From Actinomadura sp. K4S16 (lineage in GTDB: Bacteria; Actinomycetota; Actinomycetes; Streptosporangiales; Streptosporangiaceae): 64,000 nucleotides of DNA. The notes beneath the pieces are model-generated. The model did no database searches and was not told the DNA's origin. It saw nothing but the letters and a program-made list of their open reading frames with translations. Below are positions 24,627 through 33,562 of the stretch, in pieces (within the stretch, counting starts at the first letter, position 1; the number at the start of each line of letters is the position of its first letter). A program made the position numbers and the translations under genes. The DNA is taken from positions 372,001 to 436,000 of the forward strand of contig NZ_BDDE01000017.1 of the NCBI RefSeq assembly GCF_008327685.1, read 5' to 3'.

Positions 24627-25511
24627 ATGCCACCTGATCGTCTTCAGCGCGCTCGGCTCTCCCTTCTCGGACTCGCCCTCGGGGACGCGCTCGGATCCCA
24701 GTTCTTCGTCCCCGCCAACCAGCACCACCTTTCCTCCAGGTCGCTCCCGCCCGCGCCCTGGCAGTGGACCGACGACACCGAGATGGCCTGCTCGGTCTAC
24801 CTGACGCTGGCCGCCCACGGCACCGTCGACCAGGACGCGCTCGCCGCGTCCTTCGCCCGGCGGCACGACTTCGACCGTGGCTACGGCCCGGCGACCAACC
24901 GGCTGCTCCGTCTGGTCCGCGAGGGCGGGGACTGGCGGACCCTGGCCGGCGACCTGTTCGACGGCTCCGGCTCCTGGGGCAACGGGGCGGCCATGCGCGT
25001 CTCGCCACTCGGCGCGTTCTTCGCCGACGACCCCGCCCAGGCGGCCCGCCAGGCGGCGCTTTCGGCCACCGTCACCCACACCCATCCCGAGGCGGTCGCC
25101 GGAGCCGTCGCCGTCGCCGTGGCCACCGCCCTCGCCGCCGGCGGTCCCCTGCCGCCGGGCGTGTTCGTCGACCGGATCCTCGAACACGTCCCGCAGGGCA
25201 AGGTCCGCGACGGCATCAAGGAGGCGCGCCACCTGCTGACCGTGTCCGACCCGCGGACGGCGGCCCACTTCCTCGGGAACGGCCGCACGGTCGCCGCCCA
25301 CGACACCGTCCCCTTCACCATCTGGGCCGCCGCCCACCACCTCGCCGACTACGAGCAGGCCATCTGGACCACCGCGACGGCCGGCGGTGACATCGACACC
25401 ACCTGCGCCATCGTCGGAGGCATCATCGCCGCCGGACTCGACCTCCACGACCTGCCGAACGCGTGGCGGCGGGTCACCGAACCCCTCCCGGAGTGGATCA
25501 ACCCTTCCTGA
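24627..25511 (+). CDS. ADP-ribosylglycohydrolase (DraG-type)
   Basis: A 294-residue enzyme that would remove ADP-ribose from a protein or nucleic acid. Metal-binding motifs of the family are in place: LGLALGDALGSQF near the N terminus, WTDDTEMA, GSWGNGAAMRVSPLG and the C-terminal AGGDIDTTCAIVGGIIAA. The length is normal. It begins 21 bases after the UbiB-like gene and is followed by alkB under its own SOS-type operator. No ADP-ribosyltransferase gene is near, so the substrate is open. Confidence 0.9.
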   Translation: MPPDRLQRARLSLLGLALGDALGSQFFVPANQHHLSSRSLPPAPWQWTDDTEMACSVYLTLAAHGTVDQDALAASFARRHDFDRGYGPATNRLLRLVREGGDWRTLAGDLFDGSGSWGNGAAMRVSPLGAFFADDPAQAARQAALSATVTHTHPEAVAGAVAVAVATALAAGGPLPPGVFVDRILEHVPQGKVRDGIKEARHLLTVSDPRTAAHFLGNGRTVAAHDTVPFTIWAAAHHLADYEQAIWTTATAGGDIDTTCAIVGGIIAAGLDLHDLPNAWRRVTEPLPEWINPS

Positions 25512-25538
25512 CCGGCCGCGCGAGGACGTCCCGGTGAT

Positions 25539-25552
25539 CGAACACATGTTTG
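25539..25552. promoter_or_regulatory. LexA SOS box upstream of alkB
   Basis: cgaacacatgtttg matches the Gram-positive/actinobacterial SOS consensus CGAACRNRYGTTYG at every fixed position. It ends 22 bases before the alkB start, so it would overlap the promoter and allow LexA repression. Confidence 0.8.
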
Positions 25553-25574
25553 ACCGGATGGGTAGAGTGGGGGG

Positions 25575-26192
25575 ATGTTCCAAGCGTCGTTGCTGGACGG
25601 TACGGACGAGAGCGGCCCGCGGCCTCTGAGCGCGGTGCGGCGTACCGAGCTGGAGCGCGGCGCCTGGGTGGACGTCCTGCCGGGGTGGATTCCCAACGCT
25701 GACGCGCTGTTCGAGCGGCTGCTCACGTCCGTCCCATGGCGGGCCGAACGCCGGCGCATGTACGACAAAGTCGTGGACGTCCCCCGCCTCCTGGCGTTCT
25801 ACGACGAGGACGCCGAACTGCCCGATCCCGTACTGGACGAAGCGAAGGCGGCGCTCGACGAGCACTACGCCGAAGAACTCGGGGAACCGTTCCGCACGGC
25901 CGGGCTCTGCCTCTACAGGGACGGCCGCGACAGCGTGGCCTGGCACGGCGACACCATCGGGCGCGGCGCCACGCACGACACGATGGTGGCGATCCTGTCG
26001 GTCGGCACCCCGCGGAGCCTGCTGCTCCGCCCGCGCGGGGGCGGAGCGGCGATCCGCCGCGACCTCGGCCACGGCGACCTCATCGTCATGGGCGGGAGCT
26101 GCCAGCGGACGTGGGAGCACGCGATCCCCAAGAGCGCCCGCGTGAAGGGCCCCCGGATCAGCGTCCAGTTCAGGCCTCGCGGAGTCCGCTGA
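25575..26192 (+). CDS. alkB: AlkB-type Fe(II)/2-oxoglutarate DNA dioxygenase
   Basis: A 205-residue enzyme that would oxidatively remove alkyl groups from damaged bases. The iron ligands are His and Asp in VAWHGD and His in TWEHAIPK; the 2-oxoglutarate arginines are in GPRISVQFR. VPRLLAFYDEDAE and LCLYRDGRDS are substrate-side loops of the family. A perfect SOS box upstream suggests induction by DNA damage, rather than the Ada control seen in E. coli. Confidence 0.92.
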   Translation: MFQASLLDGTDESGPRPLSAVRRTELERGAWVDVLPGWIPNADALFERLLTSVPWRAERRRMYDKVVDVPRLLAFYDEDAELPDPVLDEAKAALDEHYAEELGEPFRTAGLCLYRDGRDSVAWHGDTIGRGATHDTMVAILSVGTPRSLLLRPRGGGAAIRRDLGHGDLIVMGGSCQRTWEHAIPKSARVKGPRISVQFRPRGVR

Positions 26193-26250
26193 CCCGGGCG
26201 TGCGCCGCACGCCTCATGGCACCATAAGCGGTGATTCGTGAGGAGGCCCG

Positions 26251-29187
26251 TTGCTGCGTCTGGTCGTGTCACAGACCTCCCCCCGGGCGTATCCGACGGT
26301 GCTCGACGCGCTCCAGGCGCCGATGCCGTTCGGGGCCGCCGGGCGGCACATCCTGGTCGAGCCGGGGTTGTATCCGAACACCGGGTTCCGCAGCTCGGGC
26401 GACTTCGTCCTGACGGCCGTGGGCGGGCCGGGGTCGGTCACGCTGGACGGCGCCATGGACGCGACCGTCGAGCTCACCGGGCAGGTGACGCTGCAGGGAC
26501 TCATCGTCCGCAACTGGAGCGCCGAGGGCCTCGCGCTGGAGGTCGCGGAGGGCAACGTCCTGGCGGAGCAGTGCGAGTTCGTGAGCCGCTCCGACCTCGC
26601 CGTGCGCGCGGCCCACGGAGCCCGGCTCGCGCTCAGGGACTGCCAGGTGCAGGACGGAGCGGTCGTGTACAGCGCCGCGACCGGGCTCATGGAGGGGACC
26701 GGCGTCACCGGGACGGACGGCAACGCGGTCGCGATCCGCAGCGGCAGCTCGGTGAGCATCCGGTCGTGCCGGATCGGCGACGCGGGCGGCCACGGCATCT
26801 GGGTGACCGAGGGGTCGCGGCCGCTCATCGAGCAGTGCACGATCAGCTCCCCGGCGAGCGCCGGGATCCGGGTGGACGACCGCGCGGACGCGGCGATCCG
26901 CAACTGCGCGTTCCACGGCTCCGGCCAGTCGTCCCTGATCGCCGTGGAGAAGGGCAAGGCGGTCGCGGACGACTGCCTGATCACGGACGCTGGCGCGGAC
27001 GCGCTGTGGGTGGCGACGGGCGGCTCGCTGACCGCACGGCGGATCAGGATGGAGGCGCCGCACCGGACCGGCGTGGTCGTCGAGAAGGGCGTCGCGCTGC
27101 TGGAGGACTGCGAGGTCCTCGGACCGGGGGCCCACGGCCTGTCCTTCACCGAGCACGCGAACGTCACGGTCGTCCGGGGCCGCATCGCCGACGCGGGCAA
27201 GCTCGGCGCGCGGCTCGCCCCCGGGGCGCGCGCCCTGCTGGACGCGACGACCGTCAGCGGCAGCGGGTTCGCCGGGGTGAGCGTCGAACCGGGCGGCGAG
27301 CTCACCCTGCGCGGCTGCACGGTGGTCGACAACCACGGCCCGGGCGTCACCGCGAGCCGCGGCGCGAGCGTGCAGGCGAGCGGCCTCACAAGCGAGCGCA
27401 ACCGGGGGCCGGACAGGCTCGACGAGGAGCCGGACGGCGGGGTGACCGCGCAGGTCACCGAGCCGGCGGCGGAGGAGGAGGCCAGGCCGGCGCCGCCGGC
27501 CGAGGCGAGGCCCGCCGGGGCGTCGGCGGACGCGCTGCTGGCCGAACTGGACGCGATGGTCGGCCTGGCCGGGGTCAAGCGCGAGATCCGCAAGCTGACG
27601 AACCTGCAGAAGGTCGCCGAGCAGCGGCGCCTCGCGGGCCTGCCGCCCGGCCCGGCGATCGGCCGGCACATGGTCTTCGCGGGCCCGCCCGGCACGGGCA
27701 AGACGACCGTCGCGCGGCTGTACGGCGGCATCCTCGCGGCGCTCGGCGTGGTCGAGAAGGGCCAGGTCGTCGAGGTCAGCCGGGCCGACCTCGTGTCGGA
27801 GAACGTCGGCGGGACGGCGCTGCGGACGTCCGAGGCGTTCGCGCGGGCCCTCGGCGGCGTGCTGTTCATCGACGAGGCGTACACGCTGGCCCGCAAGACC
27901 ACGGGCACCGACTTCGGGCAGGAGGCCATCGACACGCTCGTCAAGCTGATGGAGGACCACCGCGACGAGGTCGTCGTCATCGCGGCCGGGTACTCGGCGG
28001 AGATGCGCGAGTTCCTCGCCGCCAACCCGGGACTGAAATCGCGGATCTCCCGGACGGTCGAGTTCGAGAACTACAGCCCGGCCGAGCTCCTCCAGATCAC
28101 CGAGGCGCACGCGGCCAAGGACGGCTACCGCCTGGCCGGCGACGCGCGCACGGCGATCCTGGAGCACTTCACCACGCAGCGGCGGGACGCGGCCTTCGGC
28201 AACGGCCGGGCGGCGCGCCGGGTGTTCGAGGCCGCGGTGGAGAGGCAGGCGCAGCGCCTCGCCGAGCTGGAGGAACTGCCGTCCGGCGACGAGCTGAGCC
28301 TGCTGCTCGCCGAGGACCTCGACGTCGAGACGGGCCTCGCCGCGCGGTTCGGGGAGGCCCGCGACGCCGGCCAGGTCCGCGCCGTCCTCGCCCGGCTGTC
28401 GGCGATGACCGGGCTGGAGGAGGTCAAGCGGGAGATCGGCGACCTGCTGGACCTGCTCGCCTCGGCGCGGCGGCGGCGCGCCGCCGGGCTGGAGGCCGAG
28501 CCGTTCACCGGGCATCTGGTCTTCGCGGGCCCGCCGGGCACCGGCAAGACGACCGTGGCGCGCCTGTACGGGGAACTGCTCGCGGCCCTCGGCGTCCTCG
28601 CGCAGGGCCAGGTCGTCGAGGCGGCGCGGGTCGACCTGGTCGGGCAGTACGTCGGGCACACCGCGCAGAAGACGGCCGAGGTGTTCGACCGGGCGCGCGG
28701 CGGCGTCCTGTTCATCGACGAGGCGTACACGCTGTCGCGCCGGGCCGGCACGGACCACGACTTCGGGCAGGAGGCCATCGACACGCTGGTCAAGCTGATG
28801 GAGGACCACCGCGACGAGGTCATCGTGATCGCCGCCGGGTACACCGCCGAGATGGCGGGGTTCCTGTCCACGAACCCGGGCCTGGCCTCCCGCTTCGCCC
28901 GCACGCTGGCCTTCCGCCCCTACGAGGTGGACGGCCTCGTCTCGATCTTCCTGGGCAAGGCGGAGGCGGCGGACTACCTCGTCCCCGACCCGACCCGGGC
29001 GGCCCTCGCGGCCTGCCTGAAGGCGGACCGCGACCGCTTCCGGGAGGGCAACGGCCGCGAGGTCGACAAGCTCTTCCGCTCCGCCGTCACCGCCCACGCC
29101 CGCCGCACGGAACAACTGGCGAACACCGGCGCCGACCTGACCACCGACCAACTCACCACCCTCCTCCCCGAAGACATCACCCCGTGA
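26251..29187 (+). CDS. Right-handed beta-helix fused to two CbbX/SpoVK-type AAA ATPases
   Basis: A 978-residue protein. I take the TTG at 26251 as start because GAGGAGG stands four bases before it and no ATG or GTG gives a better spacing. Residues about 30-395 are parallel-beta-helix repeats (short units ending in xxGxxV). A Pro/Ala/Glu linker follows. Two AAA modules come next, with Walker A GPPGTGKTTVARLYG near 477 and again near 759, LFIDEAYTL Walker B and RISRT/RFART arginine-finger segments. CbbX-type ATPases remodel protein complexes; the beta-helix may recognise the target. It overlaps the next gene by four bases. Confidence 0.9.
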   Translation: MLRLVVSQTSPRAYPTVLDALQAPMPFGAAGRHILVEPGLYPNTGFRSSGDFVLTAVGGPGSVTLDGAMDATVELTGQVTLQGLIVRNWSAEGLALEVAEGNVLAEQCEFVSRSDLAVRAAHGARLALRDCQVQDGAVVYSAATGLMEGTGVTGTDGNAVAIRSGSSVSIRSCRIGDAGGHGIWVTEGSRPLIEQCTISSPASAGIRVDDRADAAIRNCAFHGSGQSSLIAVEKGKAVADDCLITDAGADALWVATGGSLTARRIRMEAPHRTGVVVEKGVALLEDCEVLGPGAHGLSFTEHANVTVVRGRIADAGKLGARLAPGARALLDATTVSGSGFAGVSVEPGGELTLRGCTVVDNHGPGVTASRGASVQASGLTSERNRGPDRLDEEPDGGVTAQVTEPAAEEEARPAPPAEARPAGASADALLAELDAMVGLAGVKREIRKLTNLQKVAEQRRLAGLPPGPAIGRHMVFAGPPGTGKTTVARLYGGILAALGVVEKGQVVEVSRADLVSENVGGTALRTSEAFARALGGVLFIDEAYTLARKTTGTDFGQEAIDTLVKLMEDHRDEVVVIAAGYSAEMREFLAANPGLKSRISRTVEFENYSPAELLQITEAHAAKDGYRLAGDARTAILEHFTTQRRDAAFGNGRAARRVFEAAVERQAQRLAELEELPSGDELSLLLAEDLDVETGLAARFGEARDAGQVRAVLARLSAMTGLEEVKREIGDLLDLLASARRRRAAGLEAEPFTGHLVFAGPPGTGKTTVARLYGELLAALGVLAQGQVVEAARVDLVGQYVGHTAQKTAEVFDRARGGVLFIDEAYTLSRRAGTDHDFGQEAIDTLVKLMEDHRDEVIVIAAGYTAEMAGFLSTNPGLASRFARTLAFRPYEVDGLVSIFLGKAEAADYLVPDPTRAALAACLKADRDRFREGNGREVDKLFRSAVTAHARRTEQLANTGADLTTDQLTTLLPEDITP

Positions 29188-29867
29188 TCTCGCTCGCCGA
29201 GATCACCGCCGCGACGCACGCCCTGCTGGCTACCGCCGAGCGGCTGGACGACCGCGACGTCCGCGAGCCGTCCCTCCTTCCGGGCTGGACGCGCGGTCAC
29301 GTCCTGACCCACGTCGCCCGCAACGCCGACGGTGGCACCCGCCTGCTGACCTGGGCGCGTACCGGTGTCGAGACCCGCGAGTACCCCAGCCTGGAGGCTC
29401 GCGCCGCAGAGATCGAGGAGGGCGCGTACCGTCCGGCGCGCGTTCTGCTGGAGGACGTCCGGCAGAGCGCCCAGCGGTTCGCGGCCGCCTTCACGCTCAT
29501 GCCGGACGAGGCGTGGGGACGGGTCGTCCAGTGGACCGCGGGCGCACGCCACCCCGCGTCCCGCGCCGCCGACGCCCGCCTCACCGAGGTGCTCGTCCAC
29601 CACGTCGACCTCGACGCGGGCTTCGGGCCCGCCGACTGGCCGGCCTCCCTCACCACCCGGATGCTCACCGCCGTCACCGCGTCCTACTCCCGCCGCGACG
29701 GGGCCCCGGACCTGAGGATCCGTGCCACCGACACGGGTGAGGAGCACGGTCGCGGCGACGTACTCGTCACCGGCTCCGCGGCCGCGCTCCTCGCCTGGCT
29801 GATGGGCCGCTCCCCCGGCACCGGCCTCACCGGCGCCGAGGGAGTCACGCTCCCCTTCCTCTACTGA
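29184..29867 (+). CDS. Maleylpyruvate isomerase/DinB-like (mycothiol-dependent) family protein
   Basis: A 227-residue protein starting at a GTG whose last bases are the upstream stop (GTGA). LPGWTRGHVLTHVARNADG with its first metal His, and EVLVHHVDLDAGF with the following His pair, are the DinB-fold zinc-binding pattern. Many members use mycothiol as cofactor. The reaction is unknown, and translation is coupled to the beta-helix/AAA protein. The last codons lie in the tandem 19-bp repeat that ends the gene. Confidence 0.85.
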   Translation: MISLAEITAATHALLATAERLDDRDVREPSLLPGWTRGHVLTHVARNADGGTRLLTWARTGVETREYPSLEARAAEIEEGAYRPARVLLEDVRQSAQRFAAAFTLMPDEAWGRVVQWTAGARHPASRAADARLTEVLVHHVDLDAGFGPADWPASLTTRMLTAVTASYSRRDGAPDLRIRATDTGEEHGRGDVLVTGSAAALLAWLMGRSPGTGLTGAEGVTLPFLY

Positions 29868-29921
29868 CGCCTACCGCTGCTACTGACGCCTACTGCTGCT
29901 ACTGACGCCTACTGCTGCTAC
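29861..29921. repeat. 19-bp tandem repeat across a convergent gene junction
   Basis: ctactgacgcctaccgctg (29861-29879) is followed directly by two copies of ctactgacgcctactgctg (29880-29898, 29899-29917) and a partial fourth (ctac, 29918-29921). Copy 1 contains the TAC TGA end of the DinB-like gene; the partial copy provides the TAG stop of the peptidase gene on the other strand. The unit was evidently duplicated at the gene boundary. Confidence 0.9.
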
Positions 29922-31423
29922 GCGGGGCAGGTCGTGCCGCGTGGGGGGAGGGTGAGGGAGATCAGGTAGGCGTCGATCGTGTTCTGCATGCAGGGGCCGC
30001 GGTTGTAGCTGCCGTGGCCCGCGCCTTCGTAGGTGAGCAGGCGGCCTGTGGGGCCGAGCTGCCGCTCGACGGTCTTCGCCCAGGCGTAGGGCGTGGCGGG
30101 GTCGTGGACGGCGTTGGCCAGCAGGATCGGCGCGCTCCCCTCGACGTGCAGGCGGTGCTGCGGGTTGCGGACTGGCTGCGGCCAGCCGAGGCACGCGGAG
30201 ATCGCCATGACGGGACGCGCGAAGGTCATGTCCGGGGCGACCTTCTCCGTGCGGCGCATGATCTTCGCGTACTCGCCGTAGTCGCGGACGGGCAGGCTCC
30301 AGTCGGAGCAGAACTGCGCGGTGAAGGGGTCGGTCGTGGTCTCCCCCGCCTTCGGGGCCGCCGCCGTGCGCGTGCCCGGCTTGAGCGGCGGGGCCGCGTC
30401 CAGCGCGGCCAGTGTGGACGCGAGCTGCGCCCAGTCGGGGCCGTAGAAGCGCTTGTAGGCCATCAGGACGAGGCCGAACTCCGGCAGCGCGGCCCCCGGC
30501 GTCGACGGGTCGGGCAGTTCTCCCCGGGCGGCGCGGGCACGCAGGTCGCGCCATACGCCGCGGACGTCCTCGCCGTGCAGGGCGCACTCCTGCGTGCGCC
30601 CGCACCACGCGACGAACCGGTCGAACGAGTCCTGGGCGGCGGCCAGTTCGGAGGTCAGGAACCGCCGGGCGTCGGGGATGCTGTGGTCGTCGACGCTCTC
30701 CAGCACCATCGCCCGGACGCGCCCCGGGAACGTCTCGGCGTACATCTCGCCCAGCAGCGTGCCGTACGAGCTGCCGTGGAAGGTCAGCTTCGACTCGCCC
30801 AAGGCGGCGCGGATCGCGTCGACGTCCCGGACAGTGCTGAGCGTGTCGGCGTGGTCGTAGAGGGGGCCGGTTCGGGCGCGGCAGTCGGCTCGCAGGCGCG
30901 CGTTGTGGGCGAGGGTCGCCCGGAACTGCGCCGCACTCTTGATCATCGGCGAGGGCGCGGCGCGGACGAGGTCGGCCGAGCACGTGACCGGATGGCTGGC
31001 GCCGATGCCGCGCGGGTCGAAGCTGACGATGTCGAAGCGCCGGCGCAGCTGGTCGCTGAACCGGTCGATGCCGCTCTCGATCCTGGTGACGCGCTGGACT
31101 CCGGAGTCGCCGGGGCCGCCGGGACCGAACACGAGGGTGCCGACGCGGGCATCGGGGTCGAGGGCCTTGCGGCGCGCGATCGCGAGGCCGAACGCGGGGC
31201 CGTCCGGGCGGGACCAGTCGATCGGCAGCCGCAGGGTCGCGCACTCCGCCTTGCCGTCGTCGCCGCACGCGCGCCAGTCGATGGCGGGCGCCGAGCGCGG
31301 TGCGGCCTGGACGGACGGCGAGCGCGGCGCGGGCGACGCGGTGGCGGGGGGCGCGACGCCTGCCAGCGCCACGGCCCCGGCCCCGGCCCCGGCCAGGGCG
31401 GCGAGCCTGTTTCTGCGCAGCAT
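29918..31423 (-). CDS. Secreted alpha/beta-hydrolase, SlpD/E-type tripeptidyl aminopeptidase
   Basis: A 501-residue exported hydrolase with an N-terminal signal peptide (ALAGVAPPATASP). The nucleophile is Ser in GSSYGT, the oxyanion region is FGPGGPGDSG, and the acid and base are in LANAVHDPATPY and EGAGHGSYN. The family cleaves N-terminal tripeptides or esters outside the cell, with a C-terminal TAP-like domain. The ATG at 31423 is preceded by GGAGG. It converges on the DinB-like gene through the tandem repeat. Confidence 0.9.
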   Translation of the reverse strand: MLRRNRLAALAGAGAGAVALAGVAPPATASPAPRSPSVQAAPRSAPAIDWRACGDDGKAECATLRLPIDWSRPDGPAFGLAIARRKALDPDARVGTLVFGPGGPGDSGVQRVTRIESGIDRFSDQLRRRFDIVSFDPRGIGASHPVTCSADLVRAAPSPMIKSAAQFRATLAHNARLRADCRARTGPLYDHADTLSTVRDVDAIRAALGESKLTFHGSSYGTLLGEMYAETFPGRVRAMVLESVDDHSIPDARRFLTSELAAAQDSFDRFVAWCGRTQECALHGEDVRGVWRDLRARAARGELPDPSTPGAALPEFGLVLMAYKRFYGPDWAQLASTLAALDAAPPLKPGTRTAAAPKAGETTTDPFTAQFCSDWSLPVRDYGEYAKIMRRTEKVAPDMTFARPVMAISACLGWPQPVRNPQHRLHVEGSAPILLANAVHDPATPYAWAKTVERQLGPTGRLLTYEGAGHGSYNRGPCMQNTIDAYLISLTLPPRGTTCPA

Positions 31424-31707
31424 GGAGGACCTTCCGGTGGGGGACGTCAGAAGCCCGCCCCTTCAGAGGCGGGCGACGGTCCCCGGCCCGGCCGTGGCCG
31501 GGGACCGCTGACGATCAAGGTAGGTGCGGTCCCCGCACCGGAACAGGGTGATCAGGGGCGGTTCAGGGTCGGATCAGGGTTCGCTCAGGGTGTGTGCTCA
31601 CTCGTCCACGCTTCTCCGGTTCCTGTCAAAAATCGCCAGTAAACTCGCGCAACGTTCCGCAATACTCGACAATTCACTAGATTGACAACGGAAATGGGTT
31701 CCGTGCC

Positions 31708-31920
31708 TCAACGCCGCTCAAGTCCCCCGTCACGGATGGCGGCCAGGAGGGCTTTCCACTGGGCGGGCGCGAGAGCGAGGAACCCCGCGGAGATGTCGCG
31801 CGAGTCGCGCACCAGCACCGCCTGCCCGGCCGCCGCCACCTCGACGCATTCCTGACCGCCGGTGCTCGCGCTGCTCTTGCGCCAGTTCAGCGCCGCTCCC
31901 CGATTCGACCGGTACACCAT
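31708..31920 (-). CDS. DUF397-domain protein
   Basis: A 70-residue protein. I start at the ATG at 31920, since GGAGGG stands seven bases before it; an ATG at 31935 is also possible. LNWRKSSASTGGQECVEVA and VLVRDSRD are the DUF397 pattern. Such small proteins work with XRE-DUF5753 regulators in bld/whi-type developmental modules. The XRE partner at 32176-33060 is upstream but separated by 255 bases, so it probably has its own promoter. Confidence 0.9.
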   Translation of the reverse strand: MVYRSNRGAALNWRKSSASTGGQECVEVAAAGQAVLVRDSRDISAGFLALAPAQWKALLAAIRDGGLERR

Positions 31921-32175
31921 CCAGCAACCCTCCATCCATTGCCGGCGGGTGCCGTCTCGCCAACCGATCGGGCAAGAACACCCGCGGGCGAGCACCAGCA
32001 GGGCACGACAAACCACGACCTTGTGGAAAATTTCCCGATCACGAGTGTAAACGGTTCTACTTATCCCGCCTACAAGGGAACACAAGATCACCCTGCGTGC
32101 TATGAGGGCTACTCGCCTTGTCGGTGTCCGATGCGGCCGTCACCTCCGTCACGTGGGTCGAGTTGCGGTCGGGAG

Positions 32176-33060
32176 TCAGGCCATGAGGTCCTCGGCGGCC
32201 TGCCGCAGCATCGCGATCGACTGGTCGGCCGGCAGCGCCTGCTCCAGCAGCAGCTCGAAGGTGTCGCGGTACTCGGTGATCCGGTCGTCCTCACCAGTGA
32301 TCATCACGCTCGCGCCCGGGCGCGCCTCCAGCCAGAGGACGTCGTCGAGGTCGCCGTCGAACTCCAGGAGGCTGAACGGCCCGTCCAGCCCGAGGTGCGC
32401 GCCCGCCTTGAACGGGATGATCCGGACCGTCAGCAGGTCATCGCGCTCGGCCGTGTCGGCGATGTGGTTGAGCTGGGCCGGCATGATCGCGGGATCGCTC
32501 TTGATGCCGACGTGCCGCCGGACGACCGCCTCGTCGATGATGTAGTGCTGACGGGGCGGGTTCTCACGCTTGGCGAGCTCCTGCTGCCGTTGGATGCGCA
32601 ACCGCGCGGCCAGCACCCGGGCCTGCTCGGACACCTTGCCGGTGGAGAGGACCTCGGCGTATTCCGGCGTCTGGATGAGCCCCGGGACGACCGTCCCGTG
32701 AAACTGGCGGATGTACGCGGCGCCCGCGGAGTAGCCCACATAGTTGAGAAAGCTGGGGTCGAACTCGCCGCGGTAGGCGTTCCACCAGGCGGGTTCGCGC
32801 GCACCGCGGGCGAGGGCCTGCAACCGCTCCTGCCGTCCCTCCGACGTGACGTCATATACGGCGAGCAGCGCCTGGAGGTCGGTGCGGGTGATGGCGTTCT
32901 TGCCGCCCTCCACCCGGATGAGCTTGGACGGGGACCACTCCAACTGCCGCGCCACCTGCTCCTGCGTCAGCTTCTTCTCTTTGCGCAGGCGGACGAGCTC
33001 GGTGCGAAGCAACGCACTCTGGACTATCGGGCCCTGGTCACTGGCCATGGGTTCGCTCAC
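32176..33060 (-). CDS. XRE-family regulator with DUF5753 C-terminal domain
   Basis: A 294-residue regulator, GTG at 33060 (MSEPMASDQ) or ATG 12 bases further in. The helix-turn-helix (LRKEKKLTQEQVARQLEWSP and SKLIRVEGGKNAITRTDL) is at about 22-75. The C-terminal half has WWNAYRGEFDPSFLNYVGYS and VRIIPFKAGAHLGLDGPFS, the DUF5753 pattern. It is the cognate of the DUF397 gene downstream. A palindromic motif, TGCTACATGGCA, lies 29 bases before its start, suggesting autoregulation. Confidence 0.9.
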   Translation of the reverse strand: MSEPMASDQGPIVQSALLRTELVRLRKEKKLTQEQVARQLEWSPSKLIRVEGGKNAITRTDLQALLAVYDVTSEGRQERLQALARGAREPAWWNAYRGEFDPSFLNYVGYSAGAAYIRQFHGTVVPGLIQTPEYAEVLSTGKVSEQARVLAARLRIQRQQELAKRENPPRQHYIIDEAVVRRHVGIKSDPAIMPAQLNHIADTAERDDLLTVRIIPFKAGAHLGLDGPFSLLEFDGDLDDVLWLEARPGASVMITGEDDRITEYRDTFELLLEQALPADQSIAMLRQAAEDLMA

Positions 33061-33088
33061 TCTGAGTAGTGCATGCCACCAAACTGGA

Positions 33089-33100
33089 TGCTACATGGCA
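33089..33100. promoter_or_regulatory. Candidate XRE operator, copy 1
   Basis: tgctacatggca is an imperfect palindrome with a two-base centre and differs by one base from the copy at 33249. It lies 29 bases upstream of the XRE start. GCTACAT also recurs at 33135-33141. Confidence 0.5.
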
Positions 33101-33248
33101 GTCGGGGACCTGGCATCCCACTTCCACACACGGCGCTACATGTCTTGGACATCTGATCTTCGCTCCGCCCACCAGACCCCGCCATATCGCCCAAAACTCG
33201 CGTGGGTAGCTTCCAGAGTGCTGCATACCGTCGGACTCTGTTGTAATG

Positions 33249-33260
33249 TGCTACATAGCA
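33249..33260. promoter_or_regulatory. Candidate XRE operator, copy 2
   Basis: tgctacatagca has perfect 5-bp arms around a two-base centre. It is about 190 bases upstream of the XRE gene and not near the start of any other recognised gene. Confidence 0.45.
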
Positions 33261-33526
33261 GATTAGCAGACGACGTGATGCAACGAGACGCGATGCCACA
33301 TCCGGGAGCGGATGAGGTTGAACACAGGGTGAAGACCCGGCCGGACCCAAGGCGCATCCCGGCCGGGGCCGACCGCAGGCGGAGACGGGCCGGCCGCAGG
33401 CGGGAACGACAAAGGGCCGGGAAACGAGAGGGGCGCACGCGCCACACGGGGAGGTCGCAAGGGGAGACCAGCATCCGGGAACGCCGCGAGAGGCGACACC
33501 GGACGAAAGACGCACGAAGCAGCGAA

Positions 33527-33562
33527 GCCAGCGAAGGCAACAGAGCCAGCGAAGGCGACAGA
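33527..33562. repeat. Tandem 18-bp repeat
   Basis: Two adjacent units, gccagcgaaggcaacaga and gccagcgaaggcgacaga, with one mismatch, lie in the gene-free region. Confidence 0.8.

Noticed and set aside
22626..26210. A very long minus-strand open frame (about 1,190 codons) opposite the UbiB-like, ADP-ribosylglycohydrolase and alkB genes
   Set aside because: It is antisense to three genes with clear catalytic motifs, is rich in Arg, Gly and Glu, and shows no domain; high GC makes such frames common.
26269..29151. A long minus-strand open frame opposite the beta-helix/AAA gene
   Set aside because: The plus strand encodes two full AAA domains; the antisense frame has no recognisable motif.
33527..33562. 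CRISPR-like repeats
   Set aside because: Only two directly adjacent 18-bp units without spacers and no cas genes nearby.
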